Positions 1 through 8,851 of a stretch of DNA of 18,125 nt are shown here, piece by piece. The stretch covers positions 1 through 18,125 of the forward strand of contig JASHQT010000319.1 in assembly GCA_030039005.1 (NCBI GenBank), read 5' to 3'. Source of the DNA: Bryobacteraceae bacterium (lineage in GTDB: Bacteria > Acidobacteriota > Terriglobia > Bryobacterales > Bryobacteraceae). The position numbers and the translations under genes were made by a program. The first letter of the stretch is position 1, and each line of letters starts with the position of its first letter. The notes beneath the pieces are model-generated. The model had not been told where the DNA came from and did no database searches. It saw only the letters and a list, made by a program, of their open reading frames with translations.

Positions 1-2
1 GA

Positions 3-1256
3 AAAACCATTTTGTTCTCCACCTATATCGGCGGCAGCTACGATGACGTTGCCAGAGGCATCGCGCTGGATGGATACGGGAACGCATACATCACGGGTTA
101 TACCGAATCAGCCGACTATCCCCTGGTCTGCTCCTCTTGCGCGGCCCATCCGCTGATCGTAAACGCCCCAGCCCAGATCCCGGCCAAGTTGTTCGTCGTG
201 GAAGTGGCTCCCAGTGGATCGATCTTGTTTTCCAGCACATACGGGGGCAATCAGAACGACTATGGCAACGCAATCGCGGTCGACCCTACTGGCGACCTTG
301 TCGCCGTCGCCGGACGTACTTACTCCCCGGACTTCCCGATCGTGGGCGGCACGGCCCATCTCCGGGGCTCGAGCGACGCGTTCCTGGCCATCATCCAGAT
401 GCAGCCGAAAGTCCCTTTTCAAATCGAGCCTGCATCGCCGGGATCGATATTGTTTTCCACCTACATCGGCGGAAGCGGTGATGAATCCGGCAGGAGTGTA
501 GCCTTGATTCCGGACAAATCCGTGGTCGCCGACGTGGTAGTCGCGGGGTGGACCAGTTCGTTCGATTTCCCGGTCACCAGCGGCGCGCAGCAGGCCACTT
601 ATCAAGGCGGGGATTCGGATGCCTTTGTGACCCGACTGAAGGTCAGCCTCGCGTATGACGTGTTTGGGGCTACTGCGAGACCTTACCCGTTCGCCCAAAC
701 GATCTACTCCACCTATCTCGGTGGCGAGGGTCAGGACGTGGTCGACAGCGTGACTACGGACGCGAACGGCTTCTCATACCTCACTGGTTACACCAGGTCC
801 CGCTATTACTTCCCGACCACCTTCGGTTGCTTCCAGCGTTCCTATGGAGGCGGAAATTCGGATGCCTTCATCGTGAAGCTAGATCCCAACGGCAAGCTTC
901 TCTACGCCACCTACTTCGGCGGCTCGGGCGATGACTATGGAGAAACGATTCTCGTAGGTTACGGCGCTCTCTATCTGGTCGGCTATACGGATTCGTACGA
1001 TCTGCCCCTCACCGGTGACGCATTTCAACCTGGTGAAGCGGGCGGGTGGGATACTTTCGCGACTATCTTCTTGGACGATTACGTAACGCTGTTCTACTCC
1101 AGCTACTTCGGCACATGGGGTGACGATTACGCCTATGGAGCCGCCCTAGACAGCGTTGGCAATCTGATTTTTGCCGGTTCCACCAACGCGACCAATACCG
1201 GGGCAACCAACGTCCTCCTGCTCAAGCTCGACGTTGGCCACGCGAACACTTTCTAG
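3..1256 (+). CDS. SBBP-repeat beta-propeller surface protein, 5'-truncated
   Basis: The reading frame is open from the first bases of the window, so the start lies upstream; the TTG at 12 is an internal Leu codon. The visible 417 codons are built from six imperfect repeats. Each has an F/Y-S-T-Y-x-G-G strand, an acidic G-x-x-D-D turn, a hydrophobic strand with D-x-x-G-N, and a G-Y/W-T-x-S-x-x-F/Y/L-P end. This is the SBBP (seven-bladed beta-propeller-like, PF06739) pattern. The conserved F/Y-S/A-S/T starts lie near 15, 228, 453, 705, 903 and 1092, so units are 64 to 84 residues long. Proteins of this family are usually secreted or surface-exposed and are common in Solibacter-type Acidobacteria; the ligand is unknown. 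The protein ends shortly after the last repeat (LLLKLDVGHANTF), with no anchor or sorting domain at the C-terminus. Signal peptide and N-terminal domains are outside the window. Confidence 0.88.
   Translation, partial: KTILFSTYIGGSYDDVARGIALDGYGNAYITGYTESADYPLVCSSCAAHPLIVNAPAQIPAKLFVVEVAPSGSILFSSTYGGNQNDYGNAIAVDPTGDLVAVAGRTYSPDFPIVGGTAHLRGSSDAFLAIIQMQPKVPFQIEPASPGSILFSTYIGGSGDESGRSVALIPDKSVVADVVVAGWTSSFDFPVTSGAQQATYQGGDSDAFVTRLKVSLAYDVFGATARPYPFAQTIYSTYLGGEGQDVVDSVTTDANGFSYLTGYTRSRYYFPTTFGCFQRSYGGGNSDAFIVKLDPNGKLLYATYFGGSGDDYGETILVGYGALYLVGYTDSYDLPLTGDAFQPGEAGGWDTFATIFLDDYVTLFYSSYFGTWGDDYAYGAALDSVGNLIFAGSTNATNTGATNVLLLKLDVGHANTF
9..1200 (+). repeat. Six imperfect SBBP coding repeats
   Basis: The SBBP gene is internally repetitive. 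The unit beginning with Phe/Tyr-Ser-Thr-Tyr recurs at about 15, 228, 453, 705, 903 and 1092, a spacing of 192 to 252 bases. Units one and three are closest at DNA level around the TTCTCCACCTATATCGGCGG-type core. Variation in spacing comes from loops of different length between blade strands. Confidence 0.75.
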
Positions 1257-1284
1257 TGACCCGCCAGGTTGTCTAGGAACTTCT

Positions 1285-1316
1285 GGGCAGGCCCGAACCC
1301 GGGCCTGCCCAATTTT
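1285..1316 (+). terminator. Rho-independent-type terminator after the SBBP gene
   Basis: GGGCAGGCCC (1285-1294) and GGGCCTGCCC (1301-1310) form a perfect 10-bp GC-rich stem around a 6-nt loop, followed directly by AATTTT. It lies 29 bases after the TAG of the SBBP gene. The T tract is short, so it may be only moderately strong. On the minus strand the stem is followed by AGAA, so it looks directed to the plus strand only. Confidence 0.7.
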
Positions 1317-1433
1317 CGCAAACACGGGCTTCTACAGTTTCGAGTGTCGCTTCACGATGCGGCGCCGTTGAGCGAATCACTTCTACGTCTCAAGCGCGCT
1401 GAGCGGCCGGGGGTTCAGTTTGAAACCGCGCCA

Positions 1434-4037
1434 TCAATCACGGGCAGGCGGAGGCACAACCAAATCCGCCAGGGCAGCGCGCAGTTCCTTGAGCTTCGGC
1501 GGCTTATTTAAGACGCGATCGACATTCGGCGGAACGTCGCCTTCCGCGACCAGCCGCTGTCCCCAACCGGTCAGCAATATAACCGGCGTGGATGGGGAGT
1601 TGTTCTTGATGGCGCTCGCGACTTTGCGGCCGTCTACGTAGGGCATTCCGAGATCGGTGATCACGACCGCGAAATGTTCGTCGCGCTCCGCGGCTGCGCG
1701 GAAGGTGTCGATGCCTTCCTGTCCGCCGTTAGCCGTGACCACGGCATGCCCGTCTCCTTCCAAGGCGTCCCGCAGCGATTTGATCAGCAACGGATCGTCA
1801 TCCACGCTTAGAATGCGCAGACGCGGAGGCATGGCCTCCGGCGCGGAGGCGCTCGCAGGATTCGGATGTGCCGACGCCGCCGGGAATCGCAGGCGAACTG
1901 TGGTCCCCTGTCCTAGGGCACTTTCGATTTCGATTTCCGCACTGTGTCGCCGAGCGACGCCATAGACCATCGCCAGCCCCAGTCCGGTGCCGCGTTCTCC
2001 CTTGGTGGTGAAGAACGGTTCCAGGCAACGCCGGCGCGTTTCTTCGTCCATCCCGATGCCGCTGTCCACCACCTCGACGTCGGCATATCCGGTCTTGGCC
2101 GCCGTTTCCGCGGATTTGGTGCGAACGATCAACCTTCCCCCTTCGGGCATGGCATCCACGGCGTTAAAGATCAGGTTGATCAACGCCTCGCGGACCTCGC
2201 TTTCAATACCCGCGACGGGCGGAAGATTCTCGCCCAGCTCATGACGGAGTTCAATCACGATGCCGCGCTGCTGCGGCATATCGAACCAGCGCGCACGCGT
2301 TAAATCGATTACCTGCTGGATGAGGATGTTCAGGTTGACCGGCGACAGCACCAGCGATGGCTCCTGCTGGCGATAGAACTCGCGCATGCGCGCCACGGTA
2401 TGGGCGACGTCGCCGATGGCGCGCTGCGTGGTTTCCAGGTATTCGCGCGTCCGTTTGCTCAGGCCGGTCTCCTGTTCGAGCAGCATTTCCGTGTACAAGG
2501 CCACCGGGGAAATCGCGTTGTTGATATCGTGCGCGATCCCGCTCGCCATCTGTCCGAGCGCGCGCAGGCGTTCTTGCTGCAAGACCGTCTGTTGCGATTG
2601 GCGCAGGTCATCGTAAGCTTGCACCAAGGCGGCGTGCGTCTCGGCCTGATGCGACGCCAGCGCGACATGCTCGCTCAACTGCCGCAGGAATTCGCATTCA
2701 CCGCTGCTGAAACTGTGGGCCTCACGCCGCGCCCCGATGAGCACGCCGAAGACCTGGCTTTCAAACAACACCGGGGCGGCCACGAACGTGCGCAAGCCTG
2801 CGCGTGCCAGGCGCTCCGGAAATGGAAACGGAATTTCGGCGACATCGGGCTCGTAGACCAGACGCCCGCGCACGCACTGCGAGAGGCCGTTCTGGTCGAT
2901 GCCGATGTGCGCATGCTCCGTCATCGCCAGATCCATCGCCAGCGCTTCGCTGCGCACGCCCACGCACGTGACCACGATCTCATGCGCGTCTCCGTTGTAT
3001 AGGCAGACACAGCCGAAATCGATCGGCAGGTTGTCTTCCAGGCAGCGAATCACTACCTGGAAAATGCTGCGCAGATCCTGCCGCTCTCCGATGGCGCGTG
3101 TGATCTGGCCGAGCAGATTCATGCGCTGCAACTGGGTTCGCAATCGTTCCTCGGCGATCTTGCGGTCGGTGATATCGCGAGAACTGCCGAGGAAGCTGAC
3201 CGCGTGACCGCTCTCGTCCTTCAGCACTTTGCCGCGCGCCCACACCCAGCGAACCTCACCTGCGTGGCGCCTGATCCGGCATTCGAACTCACAGACCCCG
3301 CCTGCCTCGAGCGCTTTCTGGAACTTCTCCTCCACCGTGGGCCGATCTTCGGGAATGATGTTCTCGAAAAGTTCCCCGCTTGCCGCACCCGGCTCGTGGA
3401 CCGCGGCATATCCCATAATCTGCTGATGCCGGCCGGATCGGGTTACTTGCCCGGTGGCCAGGTCCAAGGCCCATTGGCCGATGCCGGCCGCATCCAGAGC
3501 CATGTCCACGCGCTCTTCGCTCTCCCGCAAGGCCTGCTCGGTGCGTTTGTGCTGCTCGACCTCGGACTTCAACGCCTCAACCGCCTGCGCCAGGTCCGCG
3601 GTTCTATTTTGCACTTCGCGATCCAGTTCGCTGACATGAATCAGCGCAGCCCGTTTGCGCCGGAGACTCTGTGCCAACAGGCTGACGCCCAAGGACAGGA
3701 CCACCACCAGAGCCACCTGCCCCACGATGACGCCCGTCATGTGAAAGCCCTTCGTGAAAGCCCACGGCAGGCCGACGAAGGTGAGCAGACAGGCGATAGC
3801 GCCCGGCACGTATCCGCCGAACCAGGCGACCAGGGAAAGAGCGCTCAGGTAAAGAATGGTAAACGGAACATCGGTAATACTCTTCGGCAACACCTTCGAC
3901 AGGGCGAGTTGGATTCCCAAACCGGCGCCGATGGTAAGAAACGGGAGCAGGTAGGCGGCCAGCCGTGAGTAGCGCGGATCCCATGCCCGGCCGCTCCGGC
4001 GGGCGCCGCCCAGGACAGATTGGCTATCTTTCAGCAT
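1434..4037 (-). CDS. Membrane hybrid histidine kinase (DUF4118-like TM, PAS, GAF, HisKA, HATPase, REC)
   Basis: A sensor kinase of 867 residues from the chosen ATG. About four membrane segments (residues 28-125) resemble the KdpD-type DUF4118 region. A coiled coil (135-170), a PAS/PAC domain (172-295) and a GAF domain (305-465) follow. The HisKA box is GIAHDINN with phospho-His 503 (codon 2529-2531). The HATPase domain has an NLIFNAVDAM N-box, DSGIGM, FFTTKGERG and GTGLGL. The C-terminal receiver has phospho-Asp 795 (codon 1653-1655) in ITDLGMP and a conserved NKPP Lys. All catalytic residues are present, so it should autophosphorylate and pass phosphate to its own receiver. I chose ATG 4037 because CCGGAAACAA precedes it; ATG 4064 and GTG 4085 are in frame but have no visible Shine-Dalgarno. 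It is divergent from the Oar-like receptor and may regulate it. It has no DNA-binding domain. Confidence 0.9.
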   Translation of the reverse strand: MLKDSQSVLGGARRSGRAWDPRYSRLAAYLLPFLTIGAGLGIQLALSKVLPKSITDVPFTILYLSALSLVAWFGGYVPGAIACLLTFVGLPWAFTKGFHMTGVIVGQVALVVVLSLGVSLLAQSLRRKRAALIHVSELDREVQNRTADLAQAVEALKSEVEQHKRTEQALRESEERVDMALDAAGIGQWALDLATGQVTRSGRHQQIMGYAAVHEPGAASGELFENIIPEDRPTVEEKFQKALEAGGVCEFECRIRRHAGEVRWVWARGKVLKDESGHAVSFLGSSRDITDRKIAEERLRTQLQRMNLLGQITRAIGERQDLRSIFQVVIRCLEDNLPIDFGCVCLYNGDAHEIVVTCVGVRSEALAMDLAMTEHAHIGIDQNGLSQCVRGRLVYEPDVAEIPFPFPERLARAGLRTFVAAPVLFESQVFGVLIGARREAHSFSSGECEFLRQLSEHVALASHQAETHAALVQAYDDLRQSQQTVLQQERLRALGQMASGIAHDINNAISPVALYTEMLLEQETGLSKRTREYLETTQRAIGDVAHTVARMREFYRQQEPSLVLSPVNLNILIQQVIDLTRARWFDMPQQRGIVIELRHELGENLPPVAGIESEVREALINLIFNAVDAMPEGGRLIVRTKSAETAAKTGYADVEVVDSGIGMDEETRRRCLEPFFTTKGERGTGLGLAMVYGVARRHSAEIEIESALGQGTTVRLRFPAASAHPNPASASAPEAMPPRLRILSVDDDPLLIKSLRDALEGDGHAVVTANGGQEGIDTFRAAAERDEHFAVVITDLGMPYVDGRKVASAIKNNSPSTPVILLTGWGQRLVAEGDVPPNVDRVLNKPPKLKELRAALADLVVPPPARD

Positions 4038-4093
4038 TTGTTTCCGGCTGATCGCTGGTCTCATGATCGGCCACGATTTCAACACTCTGTAGG

Positions 4094-4105
4094 TCTTTAT
4101 AAAGA
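4094..4105. promoter_or_regulatory. 12-bp perfect palindrome in the divergent promoter region
   Basis: TCTTTATAAAGA is a perfect 12-base palindrome lying between the kinase start (minus strand) and the receptor start at 4150. It could be an operator, or supply an AT-rich -10-like element on either strand. Near it I see TTGCGC (4107-4112), TTATAC (4125-4130) and CATATT (4135-4140), but none pair with normal 16-18 base spacing, so I do not call a defined promoter. The receptor ATG has no Shine-Dalgarno, and a transcript starting near 4147 would be nearly leaderless. Confidence 0.3.
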
Positions 4106-4149
4106 ATTGCGCGATAGAGCCCGATTATACCGATCATATTCCGCATTTC

Positions 4150-7100
4150 ATGAAAGTCCCTCTCATTTCCGCGGCTGTTCTAGCACTTTCGCCTTGTTTG
4201 GTACTAGCGCAAAACACTTCAGGAGCGATTAACGGCATAGTGGCGGACGCTCAACACCGCGTTGTGGCCGGCGCGGCGGTAACGTTAACTAACCTGGATC
4301 AAGGCGTTGACCGGAAAGCCCAGAGCAACAGCCAAGGCATCTACGAATTCGAGTTTCTGGAACCGGGGCGCTATCAGGTCAGCGTCTCCCAAACGGGGTT
4401 CCGTGAGGCTACGCGGACAGATCTAATTCTCACGGTCAATCAGATCCTGCGCGCGGATTTCACGCTGGAGATCGGCGACCTCCATCAAACCCTCACGGTT
4501 GCCGCTACCAACTCGCAACTGGAGACTGCCAGCTCGGAAGTGAGCCAGTTGATCGACTCGACCCAGGTTTCGGATCTTCCGCTCAATGGCCGCAATTTTA
4601 CCGATCTCATTCCGCTCATGGCGGGCGCGACGACCGGCATGCAAGGGGAAGCTAATGGCGGGTACAACCTGAACGGCTCCCGCAGCGATTCCAACCAGTT
4701 CCTACTGGAGGGACAAGCCAACACGGATTTCAATCACAATCTGCTGCTGGAGCCGGAAATCGACGCCATCCAGGAATTTCAAATCCAAACCGCGACCTTT
4801 TCGGCCGAGTACGGAAGTACTGGCGGCGGCATCGTCAGCATACAACTGAAATCGGGCAGCAACAGCTTCCATGGTTCGTTGTTCGAGTTTTTGCGCAACG
4901 ACGCGCTGGATGCCAACAATTTCTTCGCCAATGACGTCCCGCTTGCGGCGGGGCAAACATCCGCCCCACGCGAAGAACTGCGCCGCAATCAGTTCGGCGG
5001 AGCACTGGGAGGTCCGGTGGTTCACGATAAGACATTCTTTTTCGTGGATTATCAGGGCTCCCGTCAGGTTTCCGGGGTCACCACGATCCAGACGGTGCCC
5101 ACTTTACTGGAGCGCCAAGGAAACTTCAGCCAGGACCTGTCGCCCGGCAAACCGCTTTATCAAGACTCGTTCCTCGGCACGATCTTTTCGGGCGCGGTCA
5201 TTCCCGCTTCCGCCCTGGATCCGGCGGCCGTCAACGTGATGAAGTTGTACCCGCTTCCGAACGTCGCTGGAACGTTTATTGCCGGGCAAGGCGTGGTCAA
5301 CAATTACGCCGCGGATGGCGTCAGCTCCATCGACAGCAATCAGTTCGACGTGAAACTGGACCATTACTTCACCGCTTCGGATACGCTCTCCGGCCATTAC
5401 TCCTTCAACCAGAGCAGCCAGTTGATCCCGGCGGCCTTCGGTGGCGGGACGGTGGGCCCGTGCATCGGATGCGGAAATGTTTCGGACGTGCTCGCCGGAT
5501 CGCCCGAAGGCCGCACGCAACAAGCCGGGATTGCCGAAACACACGTTTTCAACCCCGCCATGTTGAACGAATTTCGTTTCGGCGTCACGCGTAGTTGGTC
5601 GTTTTATCAGACTTCGGACGGCGGCCAGAACCTGGCGGATCAGCTTGGGATTCCCAATGTCAACGTCAGCGCCTACACCACGGGGCTCCCTTGGTTCGAT
5701 TTCAGCCCCGCGCCGAGTTGGACCGGCACGTCGCCGTTTACACCGGTGCTGAACGGCTACACCGATTGGGAGACCAGCGACAGCCTTTCACTGCTGCGCG
5801 GCCGGCACTCCCTCAAGCTGGGTTTCGACATGCACCGGATTTCGGACAATGGGGCCGGCAATTTCTTTGCAAGAGGCGCTTATATCTTTACGCCTTTTTT
5901 CACCGGGAACGCATTCGCCGATTTTCTGACCGGGCGGGCCACGGAGATCGAACAGCAATACACGCCCGGCGTCACCGGCTTGCGGGAGCAAGATTATGCC
6001 GCGTACATCCAGGACGATTTCAAGGTGACCGGCCGCCTGACGTTGAACCTCGGCCTGCGCTACGACCTGTTCCCCGGTGTGTATGAGGAGTACAACCGGC
6101 TTTCGAACCTGGACCCGGCAGCCGGAACCGTGGAACTGGCCGGGCGGGATGGCGCTCCGCGCAACTTCATTCAAACGGACTATTTGAATTTCGCTCCGCG
6201 CTTCGGGTTCGCCTATGCCATCACGTCCGATACCGTGCTTCGCGGCGGGTACGGCATCTCGTATGTAAACGCCAACAATTTTGTAAGCTACGTCGGTGCG
6301 AACCCCCCGTTCACGCAGTCCTTCACGCTGGTGAATCTGAACTTCACCAACTTCGAGGCCATCAATCTTTTGAGCCAGGGCCTGCCTACCGGCCTTGCGC
6401 CGACACTCGCCAATTTCAACCCCGACGCGCCGAGCGGGAACTACGACGAAGCCGGCGCAAACAACCGCACGCCCTACACGCAGTCGTTCAGTCTCAATCT
6501 GCAGCGCACGCTGCCGGACAATTTCCTGATCGAGGCTGGTTATGTCGGAACAAAAGGAACGCGCTTGCCGGGCGAGGTGGATGGCGATCCGACTCCGCCG
6601 GGCGATCCTGCCACCGTGGCCCAACGCCGTCTGTACGCCGCAACGCTTCCCAATGTTACCGGCATCACCTACTACATCGATGCGTTCTCGTCCAGCTATA
6701 ACGCTCTTCAAGTCAAAGTCGACAAGCGGTTATCGCACGGGTTGCAGTTGCTGAGCGCGTACACATTCTCTAAGTCGATCGACAACAAGAGCGGAAGCCC
6801 GGTGACTGGAGGCGGCGATTCCAATTCCTCCGATTTCGTGCAGGATCCATTCAATTGGAACGCCGACCGCGCGGTCTCCTCCTTCAACGTGCCGAACAAG
6901 TTCACTTCCGCTTTCAATTACGACCTCCCGTTCGGTCGGGCGCACGCGATCGGCAGCGAATGGAGTCCACTCGCCGATGCGCTGCTGGGAGGATGGCAGG
7001 TGAATGGAATCCTGACGCTCCAAAGCGGGCTTCCGTTCTCGGTGTTCGCGACATCCAACGCGCAATGCGGCTGCTCGTCCGGAGAGCTGCGCGCCGAGTT

Positions 7101-7437
7101 GATCGGCAACCCATTGCCGCCCGGATTTCACCAGAGCATCAACGAGTGGTTCGATCCGGCCGCCTTCTCCGATCCGCCGCCCGAGCAGTACGGAAACTCC
7201 GGGCGTAATATCATCGCAGGGCCCGGCCTCGCGGACCTCGATTTCTCCGTCTTCAAAAAGTTCACCCTCGGCGAGGGGCGAACGCTTCAGGTGCGCGGCG
7301 AATATTTCAATGTTCTGAACCATGCCAATTTCCTCTATCCCACGTCCACGACGGACGCCACTTGGAATACCGGAGGAATTATCACCGCAGCCATGCCGGC
7401 CCGCGTGGGACAGGTCGCATTAAAGTTCATTTTTTGA
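4150..7437 (+). CDS. Oar-like TonB-dependent outer-membrane receptor
   Basis: 1095 residues, the usual size of Oar-like receptors in Acidobacteria. Residues 1-20 are a signal peptide (MKVPLISA start, LVLA end before Gln). A carboxypeptidase-regulatory-like Ig-type domain follows (26-105; GIVADAQHRVVAGAAVTL, then GIYEFEFLEPGRYQVSV). The plug (about 120-235) contains SDLPLNGRNFTDLIPL, typical of this family. The rest is a 22-strand-type barrel with many aromatic, alternating segments, ending LKFIF; the terminal Phe is the expected BAM signal. No STN domain is present, so it is unlikely to do transmembrane anti-sigma signalling. The substrate cannot be told; relatives are linked to uptake of large substrates or to adhesion and export. 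Two Cys clusters (PCIGCG near residue 438, QCGCS near 974) lie in probable loops. ATG 4150 is set by the signal peptide. The divergent kinase is the nearest candidate regulator. Confidence 0.92.
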   Translation: MKVPLISAAVLALSPCLVLAQNTSGAINGIVADAQHRVVAGAAVTLTNLDQGVDRKAQSNSQGIYEFEFLEPGRYQVSVSQTGFREATRTDLILTVNQILRADFTLEIGDLHQTLTVAATNSQLETASSEVSQLIDSTQVSDLPLNGRNFTDLIPLMAGATTGMQGEANGGYNLNGSRSDSNQFLLEGQANTDFNHNLLLEPEIDAIQEFQIQTATFSAEYGSTGGGIVSIQLKSGSNSFHGSLFEFLRNDALDANNFFANDVPLAAGQTSAPREELRRNQFGGALGGPVVHDKTFFFVDYQGSRQVSGVTTIQTVPTLLERQGNFSQDLSPGKPLYQDSFLGTIFSGAVIPASALDPAAVNVMKLYPLPNVAGTFIAGQGVVNNYAADGVSSIDSNQFDVKLDHYFTASDTLSGHYSFNQSSQLIPAAFGGGTVGPCIGCGNVSDVLAGSPEGRTQQAGIAETHVFNPAMLNEFRFGVTRSWSFYQTSDGGQNLADQLGIPNVNVSAYTTGLPWFDFSPAPSWTGTSPFTPVLNGYTDWETSDSLSLLRGRHSLKLGFDMHRISDNGAGNFFARGAYIFTPFFTGNAFADFLTGRATEIEQQYTPGVTGLREQDYAAYIQDDFKVTGRLTLNLGLRYDLFPGVYEEYNRLSNLDPAAGTVELAGRDGAPRNFIQTDYLNFAPRFGFAYAITSDTVLRGGYGISYVNANNFVSYVGANPPFTQSFTLVNLNFTNFEAINLLSQGLPTGLAPTLANFNPDAPSGNYDEAGANNRTPYTQSFSLNLQRTLPDNFLIEAGYVGTKGTRLPGEVDGDPTPPGDPATVAQRRLYAATLPNVTGITYYIDAFSSSYNALQVKVDKRLSHGLQLLSAYTFSKSIDNKSGSPVTGGGDSNSSDFVQDPFNWNADRAVSSFNVPNKFTSAFNYDLPFGRAHAIGSEWSPLADALLGGWQVNGILTLQSGLPFSVFATSNAQCGCSSGELRAELIGNPLPPGFHQSINEWFDPAAFSDPPPEQYGNSGRNIIAGPGLADLDFSVFKKFTLGEGRTLQVRGEYFNVLNHANFLYPTSTTDATWNTGGIITAAMPARVGQVALKFIF

Positions 7438-7455
7438 CCGGCAGTCGCGTAGCTC

Positions 7456-7520
7456 ATTGGGGCTATTGCTCTAAAGCGCGTCAAGAAATCCGACGATTTA
7501 CCTCGCGTAAAGCTCCCAAT
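7456..7520. other. Imperfect dyad between receptor gene and signalling operon
   Basis: The 97-base gap after the receptor contains ATTGGG+GCT (7456-7464), which pairs with AGC-T-CCCAAT (7511-7520): nine pairs with one bulged T and a 46-nt loop. Within it, TTTAC (7497-7501) and GTAAA (7507-7511) form a small 5-bp hairpin. There is no T tract, so it is not a classical terminator. It could be a weak terminator, an attenuator or chance. I see no convincing sigma-70 promoter here. Confidence 0.25.
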
Positions 7521-7597
7521 CGTTTCTAAGGTCAATGCCCTCTAGCGGCATTGGCCCAAATCGGAAGCGGAGGCTGGGAAGCGGAAAGGACCAGGGG

Positions 7598-8851
7598 TTG
7601 CGAGTTCCAAACCTCACGGATTCCCGGATCTTGATCGTGGACGATCAAGCGGACAATCTCCGTGTACTCGCCGCAGTCCTGGAATTCGCCGGGTACGGCG
7701 ACCTCAAGTGCCTGAGCGATTCGCGAACCATCGTACCCACCTTTCAGGAGTACCAGCCGGACCTGATTCTGCTGGATCTCCACATGCCCCATGTCGATGG
7801 CCTGGCCGCGATGGACCAGTTACGCGAGGTTACTTCCGAAGACGATTACCTGCCCATTCTTGTGCTGACCGGCGACGCCACGTCGGAGGCCAAAGAGAAG
7901 GCGCTCTCGCATGGCGCCCACGATTTTCTCTCCAAGCCGTTGAATCGCACCGAAGTACAACTGCGCGTAAAGAACCTCCTCGAAACCCGCCAGCTCTATC
8001 TTCAGATCAAGGCTCAAAACATTTCGCTGGAGCAGAGGGTGCGGGAGCGAACCGAACTGGCCGAGGAGCTGGCGCGCACCAATCAAAAACTGCGGGAGAC
8101 GCAGACACACCTGGTGCACTCGGAAAAAATGGCGGGGCTGGGCCAGCTCGTAGCCGGCATCGCGCATGAGATCAACAATCCGCTGGCGTTCGTCATCAAC
8201 AACATTTTCGTGGTCGAGGAAAACCTGGAAAAGCTGACCGCCCTGGGGAAGGATGGCGATGCGCCGTTTCCGGCGGAAGCCTTCTCGAGAATCGGCAAGA
8301 TGCAGGCGCGCATCGCTGACGCGCACAGCGGCGCGGCGCGCGTGAAGGACCTGGTCACCAAACTGAGAACGTTCTCGCGGCTCGATGAGGGCACGGTCAA
8401 AACCATCAATATCCGCGAGAGCATCGAGTCCGTGCTCCTTTTCCTGCGCCACAAGATGGAAGGCCGCATCGACGTGGAGCGGAATTACGGCGAACCCGAG
8501 ATGCTGACCTGTTTGGCGGGTGAGTTAAACCAGGTGCTCATGAACGTGATCGCCAATGCCATCGATGCGATTGAAGGGCCGGGCCGCATTACGCTTGCGA
8601 CCGGGAAGCAGAACGGCCACTTCGTGATTCGGGTCCGCGACACCGGGAAAGGTATTCCCGAAGAAATCCGCGGCCGGATCTTCGAACCGTTCTTCACCAC
8701 CAAGCCGGTGGGCCAAGGCACCGGACTCGGATTGGCGATTTCCTACGGCATCATGCAGGCGCACCACGGCTCGATGGAGTTCTCCAGCGTGCCCGGCCAA
8801 GGTACGGAATTCACCCTGAAGATTCCCGTTCCATTGAAGGAAACCGCATGA
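7598..8851 (+). CDS. Soluble receiver-histidine kinase (REC-HisKA-HATPase)
   Basis: First gene of the four-gene operon, 417 residues from the chosen TTG. An N-terminal receiver (7-120) has the RILIVDD acidic pocket, phospho-Asp 60 in LLDLHMP (codon 7775-7777) and FLSKPL. A coiled coil leads to His[14 protein letters not shown] with His 190 (codon 8165-8167), then a HATPase with [26 protein letters not shown] and GTGLGLA. All kinase motifs are intact and no membrane segment is seen, so it is a cytoplasmic kinase whose activity is probably set by phosphorylation of its own receiver. TTG 7598 is preceded by GGAAAGGA seven bases away and starts ten codons before the receiver core. ATG 7535 is in frame but would add a basic, low-complexity 21-residue tail, with AAGG only three bases upstream. 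It ends in an ATGA overlap with the next gene, which suggests translational coupling. Confidence 0.9.
   Translation: MRVPNLTDSRILIVDDQADNLRVLAAVLEFAGYGDLKCLSDSRTIVPTFQEYQPDLILLDLHMPHVDGLAAMDQLREVTSEDDYLPILVLTGDATSEAKEKALSHGAHDFLSKPLNRTEVQLRVKNLLETRQLYLQIKAQNISLEQRVRERTELAEELARTNQKLRETQTHLVHSEKMAGLGQLVAGIAHEINNPLAFVINNIFVVEENLEKLTALGKDGDAPFPAEAFSRIGKMQARIADAHSGAARVKDLVTKLRTFSRLDEGTVKTINIRESIESVLLFLRHKMEGRIDVERNYGEPEMLTCLAGELNQVLMNVIANAIDAIEGPGRITLATGKQNGHFVIRVRDTGKGIPEEIRGRIFEPFFTTKPVGQGTGLGLAISYGIMQAHHGSMEFSSVPGQGTEFTLKIPVPLKETA

Noticed and set aside
1389..1405. Terminator for the minus-strand kinase near its 3' end
   Set aside because: CTCAAGCGCGCTGAG is only an imperfect inverted repeat, and no T run follows on the minus strand.
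5788..6711. 307-codon minus-strand frame inside the receptor gene
   Set aside because: It lies wholly opposite a well-supported receptor gene, has no recognisable domain, and is the kind of shadow frame expected in GC-rich coding DNA. The same reasoning removes the frames at 9700-10650 (-), 12541-13440 (-) and 3204-3968 (+).
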